Source of the DNA: Streptomyces sp. NBC_00433
GTDB taxonomy: Bacteria; Actinomycetota; Actinomycetes; Streptomycetales; Streptomycetaceae
Reading direction: 5' to 3'
Assembly (NCBI GenBank): GCA_036015235.1
Contig: CP107926.1
Location: 4,060,001 to 4,124,000 of the forward strand
Length of the DNA: 64,000 bases
Shown here: positions 34,721-44,617 of the stretch, piece after piece
How the letters are laid out: each line of letters begins with the position of its first letter
How positions within the stretch are numbered: the first letter of the stretch is position 1
Position numbers and translations under genes: made by a program
Notes under the pieces: generated by a model
The model's input: only the letters and a program-made list of their open reading frames with translations
Database searches by the model: none
Told to the model about the DNA's origin: nothing

Positions 34721-36037
34721 ATGACCGCAGACGCCAGGCCCAACGCCGTCATCCGCGATGTGCGGGAAACGCAGTTCCGCATGAGCCGCGAGGAATTCGC
34801 CCGCCACGTCAACGTGACGGCGACGGCGATGGGCGAGAACACCGGGTGCACGGCCCGCCTCGTCGCCGCCTGGGAACGCGGCGAGGTCGCCAGCCCCCGC
34901 CCTGTCTACGAGCGCGTCCTCCACGAGATCACCGGCCGCTCCCTGGCCGACCTCGGATTCGCCACCCGCCGGGCACCGGCCGCGACGGTCCCCGTCATCC
35001 CGACGCACCCGTACGCACGAAGGGCGGATGACGCCGACATGGAACGCCGCACGTTCCTCCGTGACGGGGCCGGATCGGTCACCGGCGTCGCCCTGGGCCT
35101 CCCACGATCCCAGCAGTCCGGCCGCCGGATGGGCATGCGCGAGGTACGCAACGTCGTCGCGTCGACTCAGGCGCTGTACGCGCACGACCACGACCACGGC
35201 TCCGCAGCTCTGCGCCGTGAAGCCACAAAGGCCTTGCACACCAGCTACGAGTGGCTGAGCCACGGGCAGTACACCCTGGCCACCGGTCGCCTCCTGCGTT
35301 CCGCGACCGGGGCCTTGTCCATCGCGGCCGGTTGGTTGTCATACGACTCGGGGCAGCACGCCGATGCCAGGTCTCTCTACAACGAGGCCCTGGCAGCGGC
35401 TCGCCTCGCGCAGGACCCGTGGCTCGAAGCCCACAGTTTCGGCTGCCTCTCCCTGCTGGCAAAGGCCAGTGGGCGCCCACGCGAGGCGGTGAGCACCGCG
35501 CAGGCCGCCCGGAGCGTCGCCGGCCCGCTCGGGTCTCCCAGGATGCTGGCGTTGTTCGCGATGCGCGAGGCCGGCGGATGGGCCCTCATCGGCGACCGGG
35601 GCGCATGCGATCGCGCGATCGTCGACGCACACGCCCACTACTCCAAAGGTCAACGCGACGGTGATCCCGCCTGGCTGGAATTCTTCACTCCCGCCGAATT
35701 GGCGGGCCTGGAAGCTCTCTGCCGGGCCGACTTGGGGCAGCACGAGCGCGCCGCCTACGGCGCGGAGCAGGCGGTGCTCCTTCACGGCGGCGGCTTCGCC
35801 CGCAACCGCGCCCTCTACCTCGCCGATGTAGCCGTGCAGAACACGGTTCGCGACAAGCCCGATCTCGACGCCGCCGTGCACGCCGCGCACGAAGTCCTGG
35901 CGTTCGTACCGGAAGTGAAGTCCCGCCGACTGCTCGACGCGTTGCGCGAGGTCGAGTCCGCGCTGCGGAAGCAGTCGAAGTCATCGGCCGCTTCCGACTG
36001 GTTGGCGAAACACCGAGCATTGACCGCCGCCGTCTGA
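34721..36037 (+). CDS. XRE-type regulator with C-terminal TPR-like domain
   Basis: 438 residues from ATG 34721 with GGAG at 34712-34715. Residues 1-70 form a degenerate Cro/C1-type HTH (IRDVRETQFRMSREEFARHVN through LVAAWERGEVASPRPVYERVL). A hinge with ERRTFLRDGAGSVTGVALG follows; this segment is typical of the large streptomycete XRE-TPR family. Residues 150-430 are repeating helical pairs, such as SYDSGQHADARSLYNEALAAARLA. GC content is visibly lower than in neighbours. Next to the HATPase gene it resembles the regulator-sensor modules streptomycetes carry in many copies. Confidence 0.82.
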   Translation: MTADARPNAVIRDVRETQFRMSREEFARHVNVTATAMGENTGCTARLVAAWERGEVASPRPVYERVLHEITGRSLADLGFATRRAPAATVPVIPTHPYARRADDADMERRTFLRDGAGSVTGVALGLPRSQQSGRRMGMREVRNVVASTQALYAHDHDHGSAALRREATKALHTSYEWLSHGQYTLATGRLLRSATGALSIAAGWLSYDSGQHADARSLYNEALAAARLAQDPWLEAHSFGCLSLLAKASGRPREAVSTAQAARSVAGPLGSPRMLALFAMREAGGWALIGDRGACDRAIVDAHAHYSKGQRDGDPAWLEFFTPAELAGLEALCRADLGQHERAAYGAEQAVLLHGGGFARNRALYLADVAVQNTVRDKPDLDAAVHAAHEVLAFVPEVKSRRLLDALREVESALRKQSKSSAASDWLAKHRALTAAV

Positions 36038-36047
36038 GGAGAGCCGA

Positions 36048-36596
36048 GTGAATCCCCCTGTGCCGAGCGATGGTCCAGCATCGACGGGCGAGACTGTCAT
36101 CCGGGTCCACGGAGTCAGCCAGACCGGGCCATTGGTCGATGCCATGGCCGACATATGGGCGGAAGCCCACCCGGAGCTGGCCACGAGCGGCGTCACCACT
36201 TTCCACCGCCAAGTCGAAAGCCACCTCCGGCACGCCGGATTCACGCTGGCAGTCGCCTACGAGGCCGGCACGCTGGTCGGCTTCGCCTACGGCTTCCCCT
36301 GCTCCGCCGAATACTGGTACGGCGAAGAGCTTCTCCCCCACATCCCCGCCGAGGCCCGCGAGAAACTGATGGGCCTGTGCGAGGGTGCCGTCCGCCCCGG
36401 CTGGCAGTCCCGCGGCATAGGCACCCGCCTCCACCACGCCCTCGTCGAGGCCGTATCCCCCCGCTGGACGTCCCTCCTCGTCAGCCCCGCCAACACCCGC
36501 GGCCGCGCCCTCTACGACCGCCTCGGCTACCGCTTCGCGGGCCCGTACCGCAATGGCGACGAGACCTATGACCTGCTGATCGCCCGCGTCGGCTGA
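36048..36596 (+). CDS. GNAT family N-acetyltransferase
   Basis: 182 residues from GTG 36048, 10 bp after the XRE-TPR stop, with a GGAG-type site. The GNAT fold is visible as LAVAYEAGTLVGFAYGF, then VRPGWQSRGIGTRLHHALVEA with the acetyl-CoA loop (QSRGIG), and LLVSPANTRGRALYDRLGYRFAG. The substrate is unknown. It is probably in the same operon as the XRE regulator and the following duplicated-motif protein. Confidence 0.87.
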   Translation: MNPPVPSDGPASTGETVIRVHGVSQTGPLVDAMADIWAEAHPELATSGVTTFHRQVESHLRHAGFTLAVAYEAGTLVGFAYGFPCSAEYWYGEELLPHIPAEAREKLMGLCEGAVRPGWQSRGIGTRLHHALVEAVSPRWTSLLVSPANTRGRALYDRLGYRFAGPYRNGDETYDLLIARVG

Positions 36597-36625
36597 GGCC
36601 GACCGTCGACACAAGGAGTCCGAAC

Positions 36626-36985
36626 GTGACTGCCGAGCCCGGCCGCATCTTCCGCGAGGCGTGGATCACCGGTGTGCGCAAGCACTTCCCCGGGGAGCCG
36701 AAGCCCGGCTACGTGGCGCCCTGGGAGGGCACCCCGGAGTGGGAGCGGGCGTCGGCCGCAGCCGTCGAAGGGCAGGTCCGGGACTTCCTCGCGGTGAGCG
36801 ACGGGCACGCGTCGCGGCTCGGCCGCGAGCAGCAGGGGCGGTTCGTGGCGACATGCTGGGTCGCGCAGATCTACCGCCACTTCGAGGACCCGAAGCCGGG
36901 CTACGTCGCCCCCTGGGAAGACCTGCCCGCCTGGCAGCGGGAGACGGACGCGGACATCTTCGAGGCGATCGGGAAATCCCTCTGA
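36626..36985 (+). CDS. Small protein built of two copies of a PKPGYVAPWE repeat domain
   Basis: 119 residues from GTG 36626, preceded by AAGGAG. Residues 13-51 and 78-116 are copies of the same unit: W-[IV]-x3-[VI]-x-[KR]-H-F, the decapeptide PKPGYVAPWE, then x2-P-x-W-[EQ]-R and an acidic/alanine helix. Both copies keep the ten-residue core exactly. No known family comes to mind. It is the third gene of the XRE-GNAT operon. A compact tryptophan-rich repeat suggests a structural or binding role. Confidence 0.72.
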   Translation: MTAEPGRIFREAWITGVRKHFPGEPKPGYVAPWEGTPEWERASAAAVEGQVRDFLAVSDGHASRLGREQQGRFVATCWVAQIYRHFEDPKPGYVAPWEDLPAWQRETDADIFEAIGKSL

Positions 36986-37056
36986 CCTCTGCGGTCGGGC
37001 GCTCCCGGCCGCCCGGTCGCCGGAGGGCGACCGCTGGCAGCGGGGCAACGAAACCG

Positions 37057-37098
37057 CGCCGGCCCCCTCCGGCCGGTGAAGGCCGGAGGGGGCCGGCG
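37057..37098. terminator. Long 18-bp hairpin between convergent genes
   Basis: Two perfect 18-base arms (37057-37074 and 37081-37098, beginning CGCCGGCCCCCTCC) flank a GGTGAA loop. The hairpin lies between the end of the PKPGYVAPWE gene (36985) and the end of the MFS gene (37124), so it can serve both transcripts. Confidence 0.8.
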
Positions 37099-37123
37099 TG
37101 GAAGGCGGCAACCCGGCCGGAGG

Positions 37124-38755
37124 TCAGATCGCGTCGACCAGCACCGGCTCGCTGTCCGCAGGGGACGAGTCGGACGGCTTCGGGGCGGCTCCGCGCAGCG
37201 GGGTCTCCACGATGAACCAGGCGGCCAGGAAGCCGATGACGCTGACCACGGCGCCCCACAGGAAGACCGTGTGCGTGCCGGAGGCGACCGCGTGGAAGTA
37301 CGCGTCCTTCAGCGCGGGCGGGAACTTCGCGATGGTCGCGGGGTCGAGCTGGGCGCCGCCCTTCGTGGCGGCGGCACCGGCCGCGGTGGCGTCCATGCCG
37401 TGCTGGATCTTGTGGGAGAACAGCGCGCCGAAGAGGGAGACGCCGAAGGAGCCGCCGATCGTGCGGAAGAGCGTGGCGGACGAGGAGCCGACGCCGATGT
37501 CGCGCATCTCGACGCTGTTCTGCGCGATCAGCATGGTGATCTGCATGATGAAGCCCATGCCCGCGCCCAGGACGGCCATGTAGAGGCCGGAGGTGAAGCG
37601 GGTGGTGTTGACGTCCATCGTGGACAGCAGCGCCAGGCCGACGGTGATCAGGGCGCCGCCGACGATCGGGAAGATCTTGTAGCGGCCGGTGGAGGTGGTG
37701 ACCCGTCCCGCGACCATCGAGACGGCCATCATCGCGAGCAGCATCGGCAGCAGCAGCAGGCCGGAGTTGGTCGCCGAGGCGCCCTGGACGGTCTGCTGGT
37801 AGAGCGGCAGGAAGGTCATCGCGCCGAACATCGTGAAGCCGACGAGGAAGCCGACGCCCGAGATCAGTGCGAAGTTCGCGTTGCGGAAGATCCGCAGCGG
37901 CATGATCGGCTCGGGCGCGCGGGTCTCGGCGTGGACGAAGCCGCCGAGCGCCGCCAGGCCGAGCACCAGCAGGCCGAGGATCTGCACGGAGCCCCAGGCG
38001 TACTGCGTGCCGCCCCAGGTGGTCAGCAGCACCAGCGAGGTGATCGCGATGGTGAGCAGGGCGGCGCCCCAGTAGTCGATACGGCCCTGGCTGCGCTTCT
38101 TGGGCAGGTGCAGCACGACGGTGACCATCGCGAGGGCGACGACGCCGATCGGCAGGTTGATGTAGAAGCTCCAGCGCCATCCCCAGTTGTCGGTGATGGA
38201 GCCGCCGACGAGCGGGCCGCCGATCATGGCGATGGCCATGACGCCGGCCATCATGCCCTGGTACTTGCCGCGCTCGCGGGGCGGGATCATCTCGCCGATG
38301 ATCGCCATCACGCCGACCATCAGACCGCCGGCGCCCAGGCCCTGGAAGGCCCGGAAGGCGATCAGCTGGTCCATGGACTGCGCCATGCCGGAGGCCGCGG
38401 AGCCGATGAGGAAGAGCACGATCGAGGTGAGGAAGATGCCCTTGCGGCCGTACATGTCGCCGAGCTTGCCCCAGATGGGGGTGGAGGCGGCGGTGGCCAG
38501 CGTGTAGGCGGTGACGACCCACGAGAGGTGGTCGAGGCCGCCCAGCTCGCCGACGATGGTGGGCATCGCGGTGCCGACGATCATGTTGTCGAGCATCGCG
38601 AGCAGCATGGCGATCAGCAGGCCGACCATGACGACGCGCACACTGCGCTGCCGCGGTCCGCTGCCCGCCGCGTCCGGCGTCGTGCCGTCCGCCCCGGCCG
38701 CCCCGTCGCCGGGCGGCTCAGGCGACGACGGCTTGGCGATTTCGGTCTGGGACAT
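37124..38755 (-). CDS. MFS transporter, DHA2 (EmrB/QacA) family, 14 TM helices
   Basis: 543 residues from ATG 38753-38755 with GGGAGGA about 10 bp upstream. A 40-residue polar N-terminus precedes 14 predicted helices. DHA2 hallmarks: motif A-like GKLGDMYGRKGIF, motif B-like AFRAFQGLGAGGLM, motif C GVMAIAMIGGPLVGGSITDNWGWRWSFYINLPIG. Drug:H+ antiporters of this family export cationic and amphipathic compounds. It is divergent from a TetR gene, and a large inverted repeat lies between them, consistent with substrate-inducible expression. Confidence 0.94.
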   Translation of the reverse strand: MSQTEIAKPSSPEPPGDGAAGADGTTPDAAGSGPRQRSVRVVMVGLLIAMLLAMLDNMIVGTAMPTIVGELGGLDHLSWVVTAYTLATAASTPIWGKLGDMYGRKGIFLTSIVLFLIGSAASGMAQSMDQLIAFRAFQGLGAGGLMVGVMAIIGEMIPPRERGKYQGMMAGVMAIAMIGGPLVGGSITDNWGWRWSFYINLPIGVVALAMVTVVLHLPKKRSQGRIDYWGAALLTIAITSLVLLTTWGGTQYAWGSVQILGLLVLGLAALGGFVHAETRAPEPIMPLRIFRNANFALISGVGFLVGFTMFGAMTFLPLYQQTVQGASATNSGLLLLPMLLAMMAVSMVAGRVTTSTGRYKIFPIVGGALITVGLALLSTMDVNTTRFTSGLYMAVLGAGMGFIMQITMLIAQNSVEMRDIGVGSSSATLFRTIGGSFGVSLFGALFSHKIQHGMDATAAGAAATKGGAQLDPATIAKFPPALKDAYFHAVASGTHTVFLWGAVVSVIGFLAAWFIVETPLRGAAPKPSDSSPADSEPVLVDAI

Positions 38756-38797
38756 TGACCGTTTTCCTCCCCCTGGAGAGGGCGGTGGTTCAGGGGT

Positions 38798-38871
38798 ACT
38801 TACTTGCCGCCCGGCTAGTACGTATACGTAGCAGCAAGGTACGTTGCTTACTAGCCGGGCGTCAAGTAAGT
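38798..38871. promoter_or_regulatory. Large inverted repeat (two 23-nt arms) between mfs and tetR
   Basis: The arm 38798-38820 (starts ACTTACTTG, ends CGGCTAGTA) and arm 38849-38871 (starts TACTAGCCG, ends CAAGTAAGT) are reverse complements at 22 of 23 positions, with a 28-bp spacer. A perfect palindrome TACGTATACGTA (38819-38830) straddles the inner edge of the left arm. The site lies 43 bp upstream of the MFS start and 73 bp upstream of the TetR start. The layout fits two TetR dimers or a looped operator. Confidence 0.7.
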
Positions 38872-38943
38872 GCGTAGCCTCGGAACCAGGCCCTACCGTG
38901 GGGGCTTCTGGCCGGTCACACTCCCCTACAAAGGGGTGACGTA

Positions 38944-39561
38944 GTGCAGCAGGAGAGCGACGAGCCGATGGGTACACCGCAGCAGCACCCGCAGCAGCGC
39001 AGGACCGACACGCGCCGCCGTATCCAGCAGGTCGCGTTGGAGCTGTTCGCCGAACAGGGCTACGAGAAGACCTCGCTCCGCGAGATCGCCGAGCGGCTCG
39101 ACGTCACGAAGGCGGCGCTCTACTACCACTTCAAGACCAAGGAAGACATCCTCAGCAGCGTCGCCGAGGACCTGACCAGGCCGCTGCGGGAGCTGATCGC
39201 CTGGGCCGAGGGCCAGCCGCACTCGCTGGCCACCAAGCAGGAGCTGCTGCGGCGCTACAGCGACATCCTGTGGAGCACCTTCGACCTCTTCCGCTTCATC
39301 CAGGAGAACCAGGCGACGGTACGCGAGCTGACCGTCGGGGAGAACTTCCGGCAGAGCATGAAGGCGCTCGGCGAGCTGCTCAAGGACCCGGCGGCGCCGA
39401 TCGCCGCGCAGGTCCGCAGCGTCACCGCGCTCTTCGCGATGCACGCCGGCATGTTCGTGACGCAGAACGTCGAGGGCGACCCCGAGGAGAAGCGCGCGGC
39501 CATCCTCGAGGTCGCCCTCGATCTCGTCGCCCAGGCCGAGGCGAGTGTCCTTACGGGTTGA
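38944..39561 (+). CDS. TetR family repressor, probable regulator of the MFS exporter
   Basis: 205 residues from GTG 38944, with GGGGTG about 8 bp upstream; ATG 38968 is an alternative. HTH at about 20-65 (TRRRIQQVALELFAEQGYEKTSLREIAERLDVTKAALYYHFKTKEDIL). The effector domain is helical and carries a long amphipathic stretch (LWSTFDLFRFIQENQATVREL). It is divergent from the DHA2 exporter with a large inverted repeat between them. Confidence 0.9.
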   Translation: MQQESDEPMGTPQQHPQQRRTDTRRRIQQVALELFAEQGYEKTSLREIAERLDVTKAALYYHFKTKEDILSSVAEDLTRPLRELIAWAEGQPHSLATKQELLRRYSDILWSTFDLFRFIQENQATVRELTVGENFRQSMKALGELLKDPAAPIAAQVRSVTALFAMHAGMFVTQNVEGDPEEKRAAILEVALDLVAQAEASVLTG

Positions 39562-39609
39562 CTCGCCGACGGCCGGTCGACGCCTGTTCTTCTGTGTGTG
39601 AGCGCTCGA

Positions 39610-40335
39610 TCACGGGTTCACGTTGTGGGCGCGCAGGAAGTGCAGCGGCTCGACGGAGGAGCCGTAGAACGGGGTCGTACGGACCTCGAAGTGCAGGTGG
39701 GGGCCGGTCGAGTTGCCGGTGGAGCCGGACTTGCCGATCTCCTGGCCGGTGATGACCTGCTGGCCGACGTGCACCTCGATGTGCGAGAGGTGGCCGTACT
39801 GCGTGTACAGCTGCGAGCCGTGCTTGAGCACGATGTTGTTGCCGTAGGCGCCGCCCCAGCCCGCCGTCACGACGGTGCCGGTGTGCGCGGCCCGCACGGT
39901 GGTGCCGGTCGGCACGACGAAGTCCTGGCCGGAGTGGGTGTTGATCCAGTGCTTGCCGACCTGGTGGTAGCCGGCGCCGAGCACGTAGTGGGCCGCCGGG
40001 GTCTCCCAGCCGGCTATCCGCGCCTTGCGGTCGGCGGCGGCCTTGGCGGCCGCCTTCTTCTTGGCCTCGGCCGCGGCCTTCACCTTGGCCTTGGCCTGCG
40101 CGGCGGCGTCCTTCTGGCCCGTCGCCTGCTTCTGCAGCACGTCGGAGACGCTGCTCGCGGCCGAGACGGCGGCCGGGGCCGGCGCTGCCTCGTGCGAGCC
40201 GCCGCCGGCGGCGAACGCCGCGGTCGACCCCAGCGCGAGCGCCGCGACCATTCCTCCGGTCACTACGGCGACCCGGCCGCGGCTGACGGACTTAGGGGTG
40301 CGGTTCTTCATCGTCGGGAGCGAGAGCTTACGCAT
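39610..40335 (-). CDS. Secreted M23 (LytM-type) metallopeptidase
   Basis: 241 residues. A signal peptide (about 1-43, cleavage near AFAAGG) is followed by an alanine/lysine-rich helical spacer (about 70-105, KAKVKAAAEAKKKAAAKAAADRK) that may form a coiled coil, then the M23 domain. Zinc ligands are in HSGQDF (His and Asp) and the GPHLHFE motif; the third His is in YTQYGHLSHIEV. It likely cleaves peptidoglycan cross-bridges, or activates amidases, outside the cell. The leader upstream is long and structured, suggesting control at the RNA level. Confidence 0.9.
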   Translation of the reverse strand: MRKLSLPTMKNRTPKSVSRGRVAVVTGGMVAALALGSTAAFAAGGGSHEAAPAPAAVSAASSVSDVLQKQATGQKDAAAQAKAKVKAAAEAKKKAAAKAAADRKARIAGWETPAAHYVLGAGYHQVGKHWINTHSGQDFVVPTGTTVRAAHTGTVVTAGWGGAYGNNIVLKHGSQLYTQYGHLSHIEVHVGQQVITGQEIGKSGSTGNSTGPHLHFEVRTTPFYGSSVEPLHFLRAHNVNP

Positions 40336-40379
40336 GCAGAGATAACCTCACTGGGTGGGGATACCGAGCCGGTGCGGCC

Positions 40380-40530
40380 CGTTGCTCCACCTTGGTAACC
40401 CGGCCGGCGGCGGCCCGGCAAACACCCCTTCTCCTACCCGGGGTCGTAGGTGGCCGGGGTCCGGACCCCGGCGCCACCCGTACCGAAAACCGGTGAATAG
40501 TCCGTTTCGCCCCTCTGGTGGAGCGACCCA
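40380..40530 (-). promoter_or_regulatory. Structured 5' leader of the M23 peptidase gene, candidate cis-regulatory RNA
   Basis: On the minus-strand transcript the 8-mer GCUCCACC (40517-40524) can pair perfectly with GGUGGAGC (40384-40391), closing a domain of about 140 nt. Inside it are a 20-nt self-complementary block beginning GCCGGGGTCC, a CCTAC...GTAGG hairpin, and GC-rich stems near 40400. The leader continues 45 nt to the start codon with a GAGGTT ribosome site. Wall hydrolase genes of actinobacteria often carry c-di-AMP (ydaO) riboswitches, and disA is in this window, but I could not match the ydaO core blocks with confidence. The rest of 40531-40681 holds an 8-bp hairpin (GGCGTGGC/GCCACGCC) and the clpC terminator. 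Confidence 0.45.
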
Positions 40531-40617
40531 GGTCTCCTATTTCCGGTAGTACATGGCGTGGCTCACGTGCCACGCCTCACCCGGGAGGGGTCGCAAGGGG
40601 CTCGGGATCGGGCAGCG

Positions 40618-40665
40618 GAAAGCCCCGGCCCCGGACCTCTGGTGAGGTCCGGGGCCGGGGCTTTC
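40618..40665 (-). terminator. Strong terminator after clpC
   Basis: Arms of 21 bases (40618-40638 and 40645-40665, beginning GAAAGCCCCGG) pair perfectly over a 6-base loop. The hairpin lies 17 bp beyond the clpC stop and, read on the minus strand, ends in GGGGCTTTC with a short U tract. The A-tract on the other side makes it potentially bidirectional. Confidence 0.88.
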
Positions 40666-40681
40666 AGGCCGGGGAGAGCGG

Positions 40682-43192
<2,511 letters not shown>

Positions 43193-43395
43193 CGTTAATC
43201 GCTCCTCAGAGCGGTCGGGCAGTGAGGGGTCGGTCCCCTCCCTGTCCTTCCGCATGCTAGTCCCGCACAGCGGCGCCGCTCACGTATCCATCCCCGCTGC
43301 CACGGGGAAAGCTGCGCTACCGGCTGACGTCACTCCCACAACCTCGATGGTGCGAGACGATGTTCCCGCAGGCCAGGCGAATACGTCTTTATCAA

Positions 43396-43412
43396 CTACG
43401 CCCGTGGCGAAC
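43396..43412. promoter_or_regulatory. ClgR-type CGC-N5-GCG site upstream of clpC (proximal)
   Basis: CTACGCCCGTGGCGAAC contains CGC, five bases, GCG followed by AAC. It lies about 205 bp upstream of the clpC start. ClgR is the known activator of clp genes in Streptomyces and corynebacteria, and its operator core is CGC-N5-GCG. The assignment is by motif only. Confidence 0.4.
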
Positions 43413-43501
43413 GCCCGCCATGCCTGCCGTCACACCAGCCCTTCCCACTAGGTACTTCTTACCCTCAGCGACCGACAGTCCACACCGGATGTCCGACAGG
43501 T

Positions 43502-43518
43502 GTGCGCTACGGGCGAAC
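43502..43518. promoter_or_regulatory. ClgR-type CGC-N5-GCG site upstream of clpC (distal)
   Basis: GTGCGCTACGGGCGAAC has the core CGC-TACGG-GCG with GTG/AAC flanks, a nearly symmetric 17-mer. It is 310 bp upstream of clpC and 126 bp upstream of the divergent SCO3374-type gene, so it could affect either. The remaining DNA in 43193-43643 shows no gene. Confidence 0.42.
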
Positions 43519-43643
43519 AACCTTGCGCCACGGCGAACAGTTCAAGCCGGGCGCCGCTCCACCGGAATCGTACATTCCGCACACCGGACGTGTTCTGTCG
43601 CGCACGATACGTAACCCCCGTGCGGCCCCGCAGTTGCACTGGC

Positions 43644-44228
43644 ATGGGCTGGTACGAGCACGAGCTGGGGTGGCCGCTGTCAGGGGGGCTGCCGCCGGGG
43701 CTGGTCACCGGGGTGCGGTTCGACGCGCTCGATGTGCCGGCCGCCGTCGGGTACGCGCTGCTGGCCCGTTTTCCGCGGCCAGGGGAGCTGGGTCCGGTGG
43801 CGCTGGACGGGCACCGGGTCCGGCTGCTGGTCGCGGCGGGCGCCGCCGAGGAGCTGCCGGGGCTGCTGGAATGGCTGGACTGGGGCGGCATCGCGCTGGA
43901 CGTGGCCGCGCTCGGCGCCGGGCAGCAGATGCGGGCGCCGGCGCACCCCGAGTGGCACCGCCGGGAGGCCGCATACGACCGGTCTGCGCCGGTGTGGCTG
44001 CGGCCTCCCCGGCCGGGCGTCGACGTGGAGGCCACCCTGCCCGCGCTGCGGGTCACCGGAGGAGCCGATGGATCGGGGGTTCCCATCGGCCTTCCGGTGC
44101 TCGTCGCGGCGCTGGCGACGGCCTGCCACCGGGTCGCACTGCGGGCGCGCACCCAGGATCAGCCGTGGGCCTTCTCGTACGCCTCACGGATCGTGGCCGG
44201 CACCCGGCCGCGGTCGTTGACCTCGTAG
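43644..44228 (+). CDS. SCO3374 family protein (conserved in Streptomyces, function unknown)
   Basis: 194 residues from ATG 43644. The opening MGWYEHELGWPLSGGLPPGL and the middle VLLVAAG-type strand (HRVRLLVAAGAAEELPGLLEWLDWGGIALDVAALG) match what I recall of the SCO3374 family, always found between clpC and lsr2. It superficially resembles the start of bifunctional primase/polymerase domains but lacks catalytic motifs. The last 70 bp overlap the 3' end of lsr2 on the opposite strand, an unusually long convergent overlap of two coding regions. Confidence 0.82.
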   Translation: MGWYEHELGWPLSGGLPPGLVTGVRFDALDVPAAVGYALLARFPRPGELGPVALDGHRVRLLVAAGAAEELPGLLEWLDWGGIALDVAALGAGQQMRAPAHPEWHRREAAYDRSAPVWLRPPRPGVDVEATLPALRVTGGADGSGVPIGLPVLVAALATACHRVALRARTQDQPWAFSYASRIVAGTRPRSLTS

Positions 44229-44497
44229 CCCTTCTCCTTCGCCCACGCGCGGATCTTGGCGGTGTCGGGACCGGACGCCCCGCCCCCGCGCACCGCCTTG
44301 GTACGGCCGCGCCCGACCCGGCCGCCCGTCCTGCGACCACTGTCCGTGTACGGGTTGAGCAGCCCGCGCAGCTTGTCGGCATTCGCCGTGGTGAGGTCGA
44401 TCTCGTACGTCACACCATCGAGTGCGAACGTCACGGTCTCGTCCGCCTCACCACCGTCGAGGTCGTCTACGAGAAGGACCTGAACCTTCTGTGCCAC
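44159..44497 (-). CDS. lsr2: Nucleoid-associated xenogeneic silencer Lsr2
   Basis: 112 residues from GTG 44495-44497 with an AAAGGGAAG ribosome site; an upstream ATG would add five residues. The N-terminal dimerisation part is KVQVLLVDDLDGGEADETVTFALDGVTYEIDLT. A basic linker leads to the C-terminal DNA-binding domain (DTAKIRAWAKEKGYEVNDRGRVPATIREAYEKAHG), where the RGR hook inserts into AT-rich minor grooves. Lsr2 represses horizontally acquired and AT-rich genes. Its 3' end overlaps the convergent SCO3374-type gene. Confidence 0.95.
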   Translation of the reverse strand: MAQKVQVLLVDDLDGGEADETVTFALDGVTYEIDLTTANADKLRGLLNPYTDSGRRTGGRVGRGRTKAVRGGGASGPDTAKIRAWAKEKGYEVNDRGRVPATIREAYEKAHG

Positions 44498-44617
44498 CGG
44501 CTTCCCTTTCATCGAAAACGGATTAACGGTAAAAGCAAAGCGCCTTTGCGGGAAAAACACAAACCCCTTGCACGAAGAGGTCCGCCCGAGACCGTGCGAT
44601 CCGGACAAACCGGAACC

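Noticed and set aside
36986..37123. Possible extra small gene between convergent genes
   Set aside because: The stretch is mostly the 18-bp terminator hairpin and its flanks.
40380..40530. Firm call of a ydaO riboswitch
   Set aside because: The long-range helix is clear but I could not place the conserved ydaO internal blocks, so it is listed only as a candidate leader RNA.
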